Shown here piece after piece: positions 27,022-35,256 of a DNA stretch of 64,000 nucleotides. The stretch comes from Streptomyces cavernae (GTDB lineage: Bacteria > Actinomycetota > Actinomycetes > Streptomycetales > Streptomycetaceae). The DNA lies in assembly GCF_004023625.1 (NCBI RefSeq), contig NZ_RPDJ01000033.1, positions 95,734 through 159,733 of the forward strand, written 5' to 3'. The notes below the pieces were generated by a model. That model was given only the letters and a program-made list of their open reading frames with translations. It searched no databases and was not told the origin of the DNA. The translations under genes and the position numbers were made by a program. Position 1 is the first letter of the stretch. Every line of letters starts with the position of its first letter.

Positions 27022-27984
27022 TCAGCGAGCCGTGCTCAGTGACAGTGCGAACCGCCCTCGGGTATCCGTCCACCAGTGGGTCAATTCCAATCCGGCGGTG
27101 CCCAGTTCGTCCCGCACCCCGGCCTCCCGGAACTTCGCCGAGACCTCGGTGCGCAGCTCTTCGCCCGCGCCGAAGTCGACCGCCAGATCGACCGCCGGGA
27201 TCTTCACGGTCTGCACCGTCCGCGAGCGCAGCCGCATTTCGATCCACTCCCGCTCGGCGTCCCAGAGGGCCACGTGGTCGAAGGCCTCCGGGTCGAAGTC
27301 CGCGCCGAGTTCGCGGTTGACCACGGTCAGTACGTTCTTGTTGAAGTCCGCCGTCACCCCGGCCGCGTCGTCGTACGCCGCCACCAGCTCCGACTCGTCC
27401 TTGACCAGGTCCGTGCCGAGCAGCAGCGCGTCCCCGGGCGCCAGCAGGGCCCGTACGGACGCGAGGAACCGGGCCCGCTCGGCCGGCAGCAGATTGCCGA
27501 TCGTGCCGCCGAGAAACGCCACCAGCCGCGGCCCCGGCGTCGGGGGAAGGGCGAGTCGGGCCGTGAAGTCGGCGATCAGCGCGTGCACCGAGAGCGACGG
27601 CCGCTCCGCGACCAGCGCCCGGCCCGCCTGCGTGAGCGCGCTCTCGCTGACGTCCACGGGCACGTACGTGTGCAGCCCCGGCAGCTCGTCCAGCAGGTGC
27701 CGGGTCTTGTCGGACGAACCGGAGCCCAGCTCGACAAGGGTGCGTGCGCCGGTGGCGGACGCGATCTCCGCGGACCGGGCGAGCAGGATCTCCCGCTCGG
27801 CGCGCGTCGGGTAGTACTCGGGCAACTCGGTGATCTGCTCGAAGAGTTCGCTGCCGTAGGCGTCGTAGAACCACTTCGGCGGAAGCGTCTTCGGCTGGGC
27901 GGTGAGACCGCCCTGGACGTCGGCGCGGAGGGCGGCTTCGGTGGCGTCCTCCGGGAGGGTGCGGGTCAGCTGGAACGGGCTCAC
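27022..27984 (-). CDS. egtD: L-histidine N-alpha-methyltransferase EgtD
   Basis: A 320-residue SAM-dependent enzyme trimethylating histidine to hercynine, the first step of ergothioneine synthesis. Family features: PPKWFYDAYGSELFEQITELPEYYPTRAE (histidine-binding N-lobe), LVELGSGSSDKTRHLLD (SAM motif I), VAFLGGTIGNLLPAER, and LGTDLVKDESELVAAYDDAAGVTADFNKN. The C-terminal IEMRLRSRTVQTVKIP contributes the conserved substrate contacts. GTG start at 27984 overlaps the egtC stop by four bases (GTGA). Last biosynthetic gene of the egtA-B-C-D operon. Confidence 0.95.
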   Translation of the reverse strand: MSPFQLTRTLPEDATEAALRADVQGGLTAQPKTLPPKWFYDAYGSELFEQITELPEYYPTRAEREILLARSAEIASATGARTLVELGSGSSDKTRHLLDELPGLHTYVPVDVSESALTQAGRALVAERPSLSVHALIADFTARLALPPTPGPRLVAFLGGTIGNLLPAERARFLASVRALLAPGDALLLGTDLVKDESELVAAYDDAAGVTADFNKNVLTVVNRELGADFDPEAFDHVALWDAEREWIEMRLRSRTVQTVKIPAVDLAVDFGAGEELRTEVSAKFREAGVRDELGTAGLELTHWWTDTRGRFALSLSTAR

Positions 27985-28736
27985 GCGGCGGGCTCCTTGA
28001 GGGGGGTCAGCAGGACGTCGGTGCGGCTCGCCGCGAGCAGCGTGCGGTCCGGCACCTGAAGCCAGTGCGGGTCGTCGTCGTAGGGTTCCGAGGCCACGAC
28101 CGTGCGTCGGCCGGGTTCGGCGAGGTACCAGAGCGTGTCGCCCCAGGCCGTCGCGGCGATCGCCTCGCCATTGCTGAGCAGCAGGTTGAGCCGGGAGCCC
28201 GGGGCCGCCGCCGCGACCTCCAGCACCGTGTCGGCGAGCGCCTGCCCCTCCTCGTCGCCGCCCCGCAGCCGGCTGAGCACCAGCGCCCAGACGAACGCCG
28301 AGTCGCAGCGCGCCTCCATCGCCAGCACCTCGGCCGGCGGCAGGGTGCGCACGAGCGGCGCCAGGGAGCCGGGCCATCCGGCGACGGCGCCGTTGTGGCT
28401 GAACAGCCAGCGACCCCAGCCGTACGGGGCCGCCGCGGCCTCCGCGTCGGCACCCGCCAGGGTGGCGTCGCGTACCGCGGCGAGCACCGCCTCGGAACGC
28501 ACCACCCGGGCGAGGTCGGCGAAGGACTGGTCGGCCCAGATGGGCCCGGCGCGACGGTAACGGGCGGGCACCGGGTCACCGGCCGCGTACCAGCCGACGC
28601 CGAAACCGTCGGCGTTGACCGTCCCGTACCGCTGCCGCCGAGGCGCCCAGGACTGGCGGAACAGACTGTGGGGCGGCTCCACCAGCAGCTTGCCCAACGG
28701 TTCCGCCGGCCCCAGGAAGGCGAGATGACGACACAT
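27981..28736 (-). CDS. egtC: Gamma-glutamyl-hercynylcysteine sulfoxide hydrolase EgtC
   Basis: A 251-residue class II glutamine-amidotransferase-fold amidohydrolase that removes glutamate from the hercynylcysteine sulfoxide intermediate. It begins MCRHLAFLG with Cys2 as N-terminal nucleophile. FNADGFGVGWY-type sequence (VNADGFGVGWYAA) and LFSHNGAV provide the family oxyanion and substrate residues. Overlaps egtB by one base (TGATG) and egtD by four. Position and motifs together make the identification firm. Confidence 0.94.
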   Translation of the reverse strand: MCRHLAFLGPAEPLGKLLVEPPHSLFRQSWAPRRQRYGTVNADGFGVGWYAAGDPVPARYRRAGPIWADQSFADLARVVRSEAVLAAVRDATLAGADAEAAAAPYGWGRWLFSHNGAVAGWPGSLAPLVRTLPPAEVLAMEARCDSAFVWALVLSRLRGGDEEGQALADTVLEVAAAAPGSRLNLLLSNGEAIAATAWGDTLWYLAEPGRRTVVASEPYDDDPHWLQVPDRTLLAASRTDVLLTPLKEPAA

Positions 28737-30055
28737 CAGACAGCTCCGTCCCCGGCCGACCGGGCGGTACGGAACCCGGAGAAGATCTGCCGCCTGATCG
28801 GATAGTCCCAGTTGCGGAACGTGCCCCGGCAGGCCACCGGGTCCACCGCGAAGGAACCGCCGCGCAGCACCTTGTACTCGGGACCGAAGAACACCTCGGA
28901 GTACTCCCGGTAGGGGAAAGCGGTGAAACCGGGGTACGGCGCGAAGTCACTGGCCGTCCATTCCCACACGTCCCCGATCAACTGCCTTACTCCGTAAGGG
29001 GATTCGCCCTCGGGATAGCTTCCGGCGGGCGCCGGCCGCAGATGCCGCTGACCGAGGTTTGCGTGCTCCGGAGCCGGGTCCGCGTCGCCCCACGGATAGC
29101 GCCTGGAACGTCCGGTGGCCGGGTCGTGCCGGGCGGCCTTCTCCCACTCGGCCTCGGTGGGCAGCCGCCGCCCCGCCCAGCGGGCATAGGCGTCGGCCTC
29201 GTACCAGCACACATGCACCACGGGCTCGTCGGCCGGTACGGGTTCGGTGACGCCGAAGCGCCGCCGCAGCCACTGTCCGGCCTCGCGGCGCCAGAACAGC
29301 GGAGCCGACACGGAGTTGCGGCGGATGTGGTCCCAGCCCTCCGGCGTCCACCAGCGCTCGTCGGTGTAGCCGCCGTCCTCGATGAACGCCTGGTACGCGC
29401 CGTTGGTCACCGGGGTGGTGTCCAGGTAGAACGCCGGCAACAGCCGCTCATGACCTGGGCGTTCGTTGTCCAGGGCCCAGGGCTCCGTAGAGGTGCCCAT
29501 GGTGAACGGGCCCGCGGGGACGAGGACTTCGGCGGGACCGGTGAACGGCGGCGCGGGCGCCGGGTCGGGCGCGGTCAGCGCCACGGGACCCTTGCGGAGC
29601 TGATGAGTGATCAGCATCGTCTCGTCGTGCTGCTGTTCGTGCTGAGCGATCATGCCGAAGGCGAAGCCGGCGTCGGTCAGCCGGTCACCCGCGAACGGGG
29701 TCCGCTCCAGGACGTCGAGGGCGCGGCCGCGCACTTCCGCGGCGTAGTTCCGGGCCTCCACGGGCGGCAGCAGCGGCAGCGAGGGCCGCGCGGCGCGCGG
29801 ATGCTCGAAGGCGTCGTACAGGCCGTCGATCTCCGGCCGCATCGCCTCGCGGCCGGCGACCGCCCGGAGCAGCCACAGCTCCTCCTGGTTGCCTATGTGC
29901 GCCAGGTCCCACACCAGCGGGGACATCAGCGGCGAGTGCTGGGCGGTGAGGTCGGGTGTGTCCACGCACGTCGTGAGCAGCGTGGTGCGCCGGCGCGCGG
30001 TGGTCAGTGCGGTCAGGGCGCGCTCCCGCAGGAGTTCGAGTTCCCTGTCGGTCAT
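28736..30055 (-). CDS. egtB: Hercynine oxygenase EgtB
   Basis: A 439-residue non-heme iron sulfoxide synthase that joins hercynine to gamma-glutamylcysteine using O2. The N-terminal DinB-like domain has the iron-binding H-x3-H-x-E as AQHEQQHDETML. The C-terminal formylglycine-generating-enzyme fold shows VPAGPFTMGTS, WYEADAYARWAGRRLPTEAEWEKAAR, GDVWEWTASDF and RGGSFAVD. ATG at 30055 overlaps the egtA stop (ATGA). The order A-B-C-D is the standard actinobacterial one. Confidence 0.95.
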   Translation of the reverse strand: MTDRELELLRERALTALTTARRRTTLLTTCVDTPDLTAQHSPLMSPLVWDLAHIGNQEELWLLRAVAGREAMRPEIDGLYDAFEHPRAARPSLPLLPPVEARNYAAEVRGRALDVLERTPFAGDRLTDAGFAFGMIAQHEQQHDETMLITHQLRKGPVALTAPDPAPAPPFTGPAEVLVPAGPFTMGTSTEPWALDNERPGHERLLPAFYLDTTPVTNGAYQAFIEDGGYTDERWWTPEGWDHIRRNSVSAPLFWRREAGQWLRRRFGVTEPVPADEPVVHVCWYEADAYARWAGRRLPTEAEWEKAARHDPATGRSRRYPWGDADPAPEHANLGQRHLRPAPAGSYPEGESPYGVRQLIGDVWEWTASDFAPYPGFTAFPYREYSEVFFGPEYKVLRGGSFAVDPVACRGTFRNWDYPIRRQIFSGFRTARSAGDGAV

Positions 30056-31389
30056 GTGCTGATGTCCTTCCCATGGTCTCGGTGGTCCTCGCCATGGATG
30101 GAGGGTTCCTGGCCGTGCCGGTGTTCCACGTGGTCGAGCAGATCGTCGGCGGGGCAGCGGCCCCGGGTCACATAACGGTCGGTGAAGTCCGCGACCGCGC
30201 TCCGCACCTCCGCCGAGGCACCGAGCCGGGGCAGTGCCTCGGCCGCCGCGGCGAAACAGACGACGGCCGCCTCGTGGAGGGCGGGGTCGGCCAGACCGTC
30301 GCGCGCCGCGGCGAGCCACAGCGGACTGCCCGGCGGGACCGCCGCACCGGCCCGCTCGGCCAGCGGCTTCGTCGTGCGGTAGGCGGTCTCCGCCGCCTCC
30401 GGGTCGTCGAACAACGCGGTCGTCACCGCGACGGGCACGATCCAGCCGTCCTCGCCGGGCTGCGCGTCGATCATGCGCAGTTCCAGGTGGCCGCGCGGCC
30501 GCACCGGCGGGAACAGCGTTGTCAGGTGGTAGTCCAGATCCGCCCGGGACGGCGGTGTCGCGGAGCGGGTCCACTCCCTGAAGCTCAGCCCCTCCGGTAC
30601 GTGCCAGGGGCCGTCCTCGGCGCGCACGCACATCACCGGCGCGTCCAGCACATGCCGCGCCCAGGCGTTCCGGGGCGGGCCGCCGAGCGGCGGCGCGCTG
30701 CTGCGGCCGGGGTCCAGTGCCGCCCACAGCGACTGCCGGGTGGACCGCCAGCCCGTGTACCGCCCGCGTGCCATGGGTGAGTTGGCGAAGGCGCCGACCA
30801 GCACCGCGCCCAGCTGGTGCGCCAGCCACCAGCGTCTGGCGTGGCCCAGGGGGCCCGGCTCCTCGTATCCGGCGTCGAGACAGATCTGGACGGAGGCGGA
30901 GGTGCACATCATGGCGCGGCCCTCGGGGCCGGCGCGGTCCAGGTACCGCTCCATGGCGTCGTAGCGCGGCTCTCGCAGGAGCCGCTCGGGGGGACGCCAG
31001 GGGTCCTGGCCGAAGCCGCTGAGCCCGAGACCCGCTTCACGCAGCAGGGTGCGGACGGCGGTCAGATCGGCGGAGAGGGAGTCGATGCACTCCATCAGCG
31101 AGGCGGCGGGAGGTGAGCTGAGCTCCAGCTGGCCGCCGGGTTCGACGGTGATCGCCGAACGTACGGGCAGGGCCCGGAGTGCGGCGTAGGCCGCTCGGAG
31201 TCGTGCGGGTGGTACGGGGAGCCGTGGTTCACGCAGTTCGTGGACGAGCCATTCCACCTCGACACCGACGGTGCGGGGTGGGCCCGTCTTGAAGCAGATA
31301 CCGCGTACCAACGCCTCCATCTCCGCCTCGGCGTCGGCGGTGTAGGGCTCCGTACAGTCGCTGCAGTCGCTCACCTTCGGATCGGACAT
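30052..31389 (-). CDS. egtA: Glutamate-cysteine ligase EgtA
   Basis: A 445-residue ATP-dependent ligase making gamma-glutamylcysteine for EgtB. GVEVEWLVHEL near residue 45, EPGGQLELSSPP (metal/glutamate site), MCTSASVQICLD and LELRMIDAQPGEDG are family motifs. The ATG at 31389 is chosen because AGGAGG lies seven bases upstream; an in-frame ATG nine codons earlier lacks one. First gene of the egtA-B-C-D operon. No egtE-like lyase gene is nearby, as in many Streptomyces where the last step is encoded elsewhere or supplied by another PLP enzyme. Confidence 0.93.
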   Translation of the reverse strand: MSDPKVSDCSDCTEPYTADAEAEMEALVRGICFKTGPPRTVGVEVEWLVHELREPRLPVPPARLRAAYAALRALPVRSAITVEPGGQLELSSPPAASLMECIDSLSADLTAVRTLLREAGLGLSGFGQDPWRPPERLLREPRYDAMERYLDRAGPEGRAMMCTSASVQICLDAGYEEPGPLGHARRWWLAHQLGAVLVGAFANSPMARGRYTGWRSTRQSLWAALDPGRSSAPPLGGPPRNAWARHVLDAPVMCVRAEDGPWHVPEGLSFREWTRSATPPSRADLDYHLTTLFPPVRPRGHLELRMIDAQPGEDGWIVPVAVTTALFDDPEAAETAYRTTKPLAERAGAAVPPGSPLWLAAARDGLADPALHEAAVVCFAAAAEALPRLGASAEVRSAVADFTDRYVTRGRCPADDLLDHVEHRHGQEPSIHGEDHRDHGKDIST

Positions 31390-31414
31390 GTCGGGATCCT
31401 CCTGAGACTCGACC

Positions 31415-31453
31415 ATGCCGTCGGCCCGGTGATCGACCGGATCCGGTCGGCAT
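31415..31453. promoter_or_regulatory. palindromes in the egtA / PARG-like divergent control region
   Basis: CGACCGGATCCGGTCG (31434-31449) is a perfect 16-bp palindrome. It lies within a larger inverted repeat with arms ATGCCG (31415-31420) and CGGCAT (31448-31453). Located 26 bases upstream of the egtA start codon. Operator candidate only. Confidence 0.35.
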
Positions 31454-31624
31454 CGCTCGTCCCACCCAAGACCCTTGCAGCGGCGCGCACAAGGGGGCGT
31501 ATTGACGCTGTCGGGACCCGGAAAGTCTGTTGCGCCGGAAGTCCAGCATCGCTCACGATGCGTTCATGTGCACGACGGGGGAGATCTTGGGGGACGCGGT
31601 CATGGCGCGAACGGGGGGCGCGCC

Positions 31625-32458
31625 ATGAGCGCGCGACTTCGTGCGATCGCACAGGAAACGGAAGGGATCGTCGCCGCCGGGCGCTACCGCGCGCCCGGCG
31701 GAGGCGAGGTCCCGATCGCCGCGGACGTCGAGGCCGCGCGGGACGCCACCCGCATGTTCGGACCGGAGCCGCTCGAGCTGCCGGCGGTGGCGCCGGTGAA
31801 GACGTCGTTCGAGGTCACGGGCGAGAGCAGCCTGGAGGCGGCACGCCGCATGACGACCGCCGGCCCGGCGCCGGTCGCGGTGCTGAACTTCGCCTCCGCG
31901 CGCAACCCCGGTGGCGGCTATCTGAACGGCGCCCAGGCCCAGGAAGAGGCCCTGTGCCGGGCCTCCGCGCTCTACACCTGTCTGGTGGGCGACCAGGTCT
32001 TCCGCGAGTTCTACGCCCACCACCGCGCCAACGTGGACCCCTTCTACACCGACCGGGTGATCCACTCACCCGCGGTGCCGGTCTTCCGCGACGACCGCGG
32101 CAGACTGCTCCAAACGCCTTACACCGCGGGCTTCCTCACGTCGGCGGCACCGAACGCGGGAGTGATCCGGCGCCGCACACCCGAACGGACGCCGGAGATC
32201 CCCGCCGCCCTCGCCACCCGCGCGGAACGCGTCCTGGAGACCGCAGCGAGCCAGGGCTACCGCCGTCTGGTGCTCGGCGCATGGGGCTGCGGAGTCTTCC
32301 AGAACGACCCGGCGCAGGTGGCAGGAGCCTTCCGGGCCCTGCTGACGGAGGGCCGCTTCACGGGACACTTCGCCGAGGTGGTCTTCGCGATCCTGGACCG
32401 CACCCGCGGAACCACGACAAGAGCCGCGTTCGAGCGAGCGTTCGCCGCGGAGACGTGA
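31625..32458 (+). CDS. Microbial-type poly(ADP-ribose) glycohydrolase (TIGR02452 family)
   Basis: A 277-residue macrodomain-type hydrolase that would cut ADP-ribose chains. The bacterial PARG signature is intact: NFASARNPGGGYLNGAQAQEEALCR, with GGG at 96-98 and the catalytic QEE at 106-108. Downstream LVLGAWGCGVFQNDP supplies the diphosphate loop typical of macrodomains. The N-terminal RLRAIAQETEGIVAAGRY is conserved in TIGR02452. Its partner ADP-ribosyltransferase is not in this window. Divergent from egtA. Alternatively it may act on free or protein mono-ADP-ribose. Confidence 0.88.
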   Translation: MSARLRAIAQETEGIVAAGRYRAPGGGEVPIAADVEAARDATRMFGPEPLELPAVAPVKTSFEVTGESSLEAARRMTTAGPAPVAVLNFASARNPGGGYLNGAQAQEEALCRASALYTCLVGDQVFREFYAHHRANVDPFYTDRVIHSPAVPVFRDDRGRLLQTPYTAGFLTSAAPNAGVIRRRTPERTPEIPAALATRAERVLETAASQGYRRLVLGAWGCGVFQNDPAQVAGAFRALLTEGRFTGHFAEVVFAILDRTRGTTTRAAFERAFAAET

Positions 32459-33086
32459 GGTACGGCGCGATGTCAGGGACGCGGGTGGGCGGTACCGGCA
32501 GCGGAGTGGGGGGCGGGGGCGGCCGGGCGTACCGGTAGCAGACCGGGGGCGGCCGGTATCGGCGTCGGCTGGGGCTGGCCCGGGCGGCGAAACCCGTGGA
32601 AGCGAGGCCGCGTCGCGAGGGCGGCGGGGCGGTACTGGCAGCGGAGTGGGGGCGGCCGGGCGGTACCGGCAGCGGCCGGAAACGTCAGCGGCGCGGAGGC
32701 GGGCGCCCCCGGTCAGGCGCGGGGAGCGGCGGGATCGGTCACGGACGGTCCGCGGTGTGGGGAAACCCCGGAGCGCGGCGGTGGGTGTCGGCTGGGCCGG
32801 ACCCGGCCGCGCAACCCGTGGAAGCGTGCTGCGTCGTGGGGGCGGCGGGGCGGCCGGGCGGTGCCGGTAGCGGCGCGGGGGCGGGCGCCTTCCGGACGGG
32901 GAAGGCGGCCGGTGGTGCGGCGGCGTGGCGACAGGTGGCGGGGGCGCGGCGGCGTGGCGACAGGCGGCCTGAGCGCGGCGGTCGGCGTCGGCCTGGCCTG
33001 CGTCTGCCCCGCCGCGCGGCGACCCCGGCTTCGTGGCGTGGCGCCGGACGGCCGGCGCGCAACCCGTACGGCGAGCCGCGGAGCGG
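32459..33086. repeat. 628-bp gene-free interval of degenerate GC-rich repeats
   Basis: GGTACCGGCAGCGGAGTGGGGG occurs in variants near 32490, 32631 and 32664. A longer imperfect duplication containing AACCCGTGGAAGCG occurs at about 32590 and 32813, with a further ACCCGT copy near 33062. CGGCGTGGCGACAGGYGGC repeats near 32922 and 32950. Reading frames here are compositional artefacts. Confidence 0.6.
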
Positions 33087-33542
33087 TCAGCTCCAGCCGT
33101 AGCGCTCGCGCAGCCGATGCACCACGGAGTTGAACCGCATCCGGTCCAGCGCGCACGCCTCGCGGCGCATCCCGTCCTCGTGCAGCCGCAGCACCCGCTC
33201 CACATCCACCCACGAGGCACGCCCCGACCGGTCCCACGGCCCGCTCCCGATCGGCACCCAGTCCCGGTCACCGTCGTGCTGCTTGCTGGAGAGCTGGACG
33301 GCGAGCAGAGTCCCACCCCGCTCCCGGGCGACGACGAGCACCGGACGGTCCTTCCCCCGGCCGTCGTTCTCCTCGAACGGCACCCAGGTCCAGACGATCT
33401 CGCCGGGGTCGGGGTCCCCGTCGTAGGCGGGGGAGTACTCGGTCCGCACCTGCCCCACCTGACGAGGGTCCGCCTCGGTCGTGGCCGACGGACCGTAACG
33501 GCCGGGGACGTGTTCTTCGGCGTACGCAGTCACCCGGGTCAC
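33087..33542 (-). CDS. PemK/MazF-family protein (putative endoribonuclease toxin)
   Basis: A 151-residue protein whose core GEIVWTWVPFEENDGRGKDRPVLVVARE matches the PemK/MazF SH3-like barrel, including the conserved Arg/Pro in KDRPVLVV. SSKQHDGDRDWVPIG follows, a region that usually carries the catalytic Thr/Ser. Unlike classical MazF (about 110 aa) it has an N-terminal extension of about 45 residues. No antitoxin gene adjoins it, so it may be a solitary family member with a housekeeping role. Single-gene unit between a repeat region and the amidase gene. Confidence 0.8.
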   Translation of the reverse strand: MTRVTAYAEEHVPGRYGPSATTEADPRQVGQVRTEYSPAYDGDPDPGEIVWTWVPFEENDGRGKDRPVLVVARERGGTLLAVQLSSKQHDGDRDWVPIGSGPWDRSGRASWVDVERVLRLHEDGMRREACALDRMRFNSVVHRLRERYGWS

Positions 33543-33614
33543 GGTAGCAACACGCGTGAACCGCCGGACCGACGATGGCCACAGCGTGCGCGGCCCGTCG
33601 CTTGCGGACAGTGA

Positions 33615-35078
33615 CTACGGGCCGACGGGCGGCTCGAACTCCCTTGCCGCACCGGCCTCCTGAGCGTCGTCGGCCCCGGACCGCTCCACCGGCGGCCACC
33701 GTTCGTGCCACGCCAGCTCCGCCTCCAGCTGCGCGGCCAGTGAGACCAGCAGCGGCTCGCTGTGCGCGGGCCCGAGGAGTTGCGCGCCGACGGGCAGGGA
33801 CCCGACGAATCCGGCAGGCACGTTCACACCGGGCCAGCCCAGCACGTTCCACGGCCATGCGTACGGGCAGGCGGCGATCATCGCCCGGTCGGTGTCCAGA
33901 CCGCCGAGGCGGAGCATGGAACCGATGCGCGGCGGGGGAGTGGCGGTCGTGGGTGCGAGGACGACGTCGTACGAGTCGAAGATCGCGCCGATCCGGCGGT
34001 GCAGCCGCGCCTCCGCCCGGCGGGCGACCCGCAGCGGGGCGCCGCCGAGCAGCCGGCCCAGCCGGGCGGCCTCACGGGTGCGCCGGTCCAGGAGCTCGGG
34101 GCAGGGCACCTCGGCCACCCGTTCGGCCAGGCCCGCGGTGGCGCGCGGGATGAAGGTGAGCCCGATCTGCCCGTAGGCCGGGTCCGCCTCCTCGACCTCG
34201 TGCCCGAGCAGGGACAACCGCTCGGCGAGCGCCACCACCTTCTCGCGCACCTCCGGCGCCAGCCGTGCGGGCAGCGCCGTGAACGGGGGCTTCAGCGACA
34301 GGGCGATGCGCAGCCGGCCCGGATCGCGGCCCACCGCCTCCGACATGCGCAGCGCCGGCGGCCGGTGCAGATCGCCGTCGTGGCTGCCGCTCGCCGCGTC
34401 CAGCAGCAGCGCCGCGTCCTCGACCGTGCGCGCCAGCGTGCCGTTGACGGTGATCCCCTGGAACGACTCCGGGCGCGGCCAGGTGGAGATCCGGCCGCGC
34501 TGCGGCTTGATGCCGATCAGATGGGTCCAGGCGGCGGGGATGCGCACCGAGCCCGCGCCGTCCGACCCCAGCGCGGCGGGCACGAGACCGGCCGCGACCG
34601 CGGCCGCGGAGCCGCCCGAGGAACCACCGGGCGTATGGCCGCGGTGCCAGGGATTGCGGGTGTCGCCGAAGGCCGGCCCCTCGGTGAACGGCCACTGACC
34701 CAGCTCACAGCTGTTGGTCTTGCCGACGATCACGGCCCCGGCCGCACGCAGCCGTCGTACCGCCTCGCAGTCTTCCGCCGCCGGGGGGAACTCGCCCGAG
34801 CATCCGAAGGCCGTCGGCTCGCCCGCCACGTCCATGTCGTCCTTCACGGCCAGCGGCACCCCGAGCAGCGGGCGGCGCACCCCGGCGGCCAACTCCCGGT
34901 CCGCGGCCTCCGCCTCGGCGAGCGCGGCCTCGGCGCGGACGATCCGGAAGGCGTTCAGCGAGGGTTGCGTCGCCTCGATCCGGGCCAGCGCCCGCTCCAC
35001 CAGGGTCCGTGACGTGACCTCGCCGTCAGCGAGATCACGCACGGCCCGGGCAAGCCCGGGGGCACGGTCGGGAGCCAT
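33615..35078 (-). CDS. Amidase (amidase-signature family)
   Basis: A 487-residue amidase-signature hydrolase. The Ser-cisSer-Lys triad is visible: Lys in PLAVKDDMDV, cis-Ser in GGSSGGSAAAVAAGLVPAALGSDGAGSVRIPA, with the nucleophile Ser in the GSVRIP part. The glycine-rich signature is complete. Length and ends do not fit GatA of the transamidosome (no GatB/C neighbours), so a stand-alone amide hydrolase is likely. ATG at 35078 follows GGAGG. It is divergent from a LacI-type regulator, with two inverted repeats in the shared control region, so it is probably LacI-regulated. Substrate unknown. Confidence 0.9.
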   Translation of the reverse strand: MAPDRAPGLARAVRDLADGEVTSRTLVERALARIEATQPSLNAFRIVRAEAALAEAEAADRELAAGVRRPLLGVPLAVKDDMDVAGEPTAFGCSGEFPPAAEDCEAVRRLRAAGAVIVGKTNSCELGQWPFTEGPAFGDTRNPWHRGHTPGGSSGGSAAAVAAGLVPAALGSDGAGSVRIPAAWTHLIGIKPQRGRISTWPRPESFQGITVNGTLARTVEDAALLLDAASGSHDGDLHRPPALRMSEAVGRDPGRLRIALSLKPPFTALPARLAPEVREKVVALAERLSLLGHEVEEADPAYGQIGLTFIPRATAGLAERVAEVPCPELLDRRTREAARLGRLLGGAPLRVARRAEARLHRRIGAIFDSYDVVLAPTTATPPPRIGSMLRLGGLDTDRAMIAACPYAWPWNVLGWPGVNVPAGFVGSLPVGAQLLGPAHSEPLLVSLAAQLEAELAWHERWPPVERSGADDAQEAGAAREFEPPVGP

Positions 35079-35147
35079 CAGGACACCTCCGGTCGCCAGT
35101 TGTCTACCGAACGGTAACCTCCGCGGGCGCCGAGTGGAAAGGTTCCC

Positions 35148-35219
35148 CGGAAGTGTCGCGTCCTCACTTCGGGACCATTCGCCTGACCATTGCAAACTTC
35201 CGTGAATATGCCGGAAGTT
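35148..35219. promoter_or_regulatory. two inverted repeats between the amidase and LacI genes
   Basis: Site 1: GAAGTG (35150-35155) and CACTTC (35165-35170), 9-nt spacer. Site 2: AACTTCCG (35195-35202) and CGGAAGTT (35212-35219), also a 9-nt spacer. Both use the same GAAGT/ACTTC words. They lie between the divergent start codons and are good candidates for LacI operators. Confidence 0.55.
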
Positions 35220-35256
35220 CCCCCGGGTAGGAGTGTCGTCCGACCTTTCTGCAAAG

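Noticed and set aside
32596..33102. Glycine/arginine-rich plus-strand frame in the repeat region
   Set aside because: Made of the local repeats; equivalent frames exist on the other strand.
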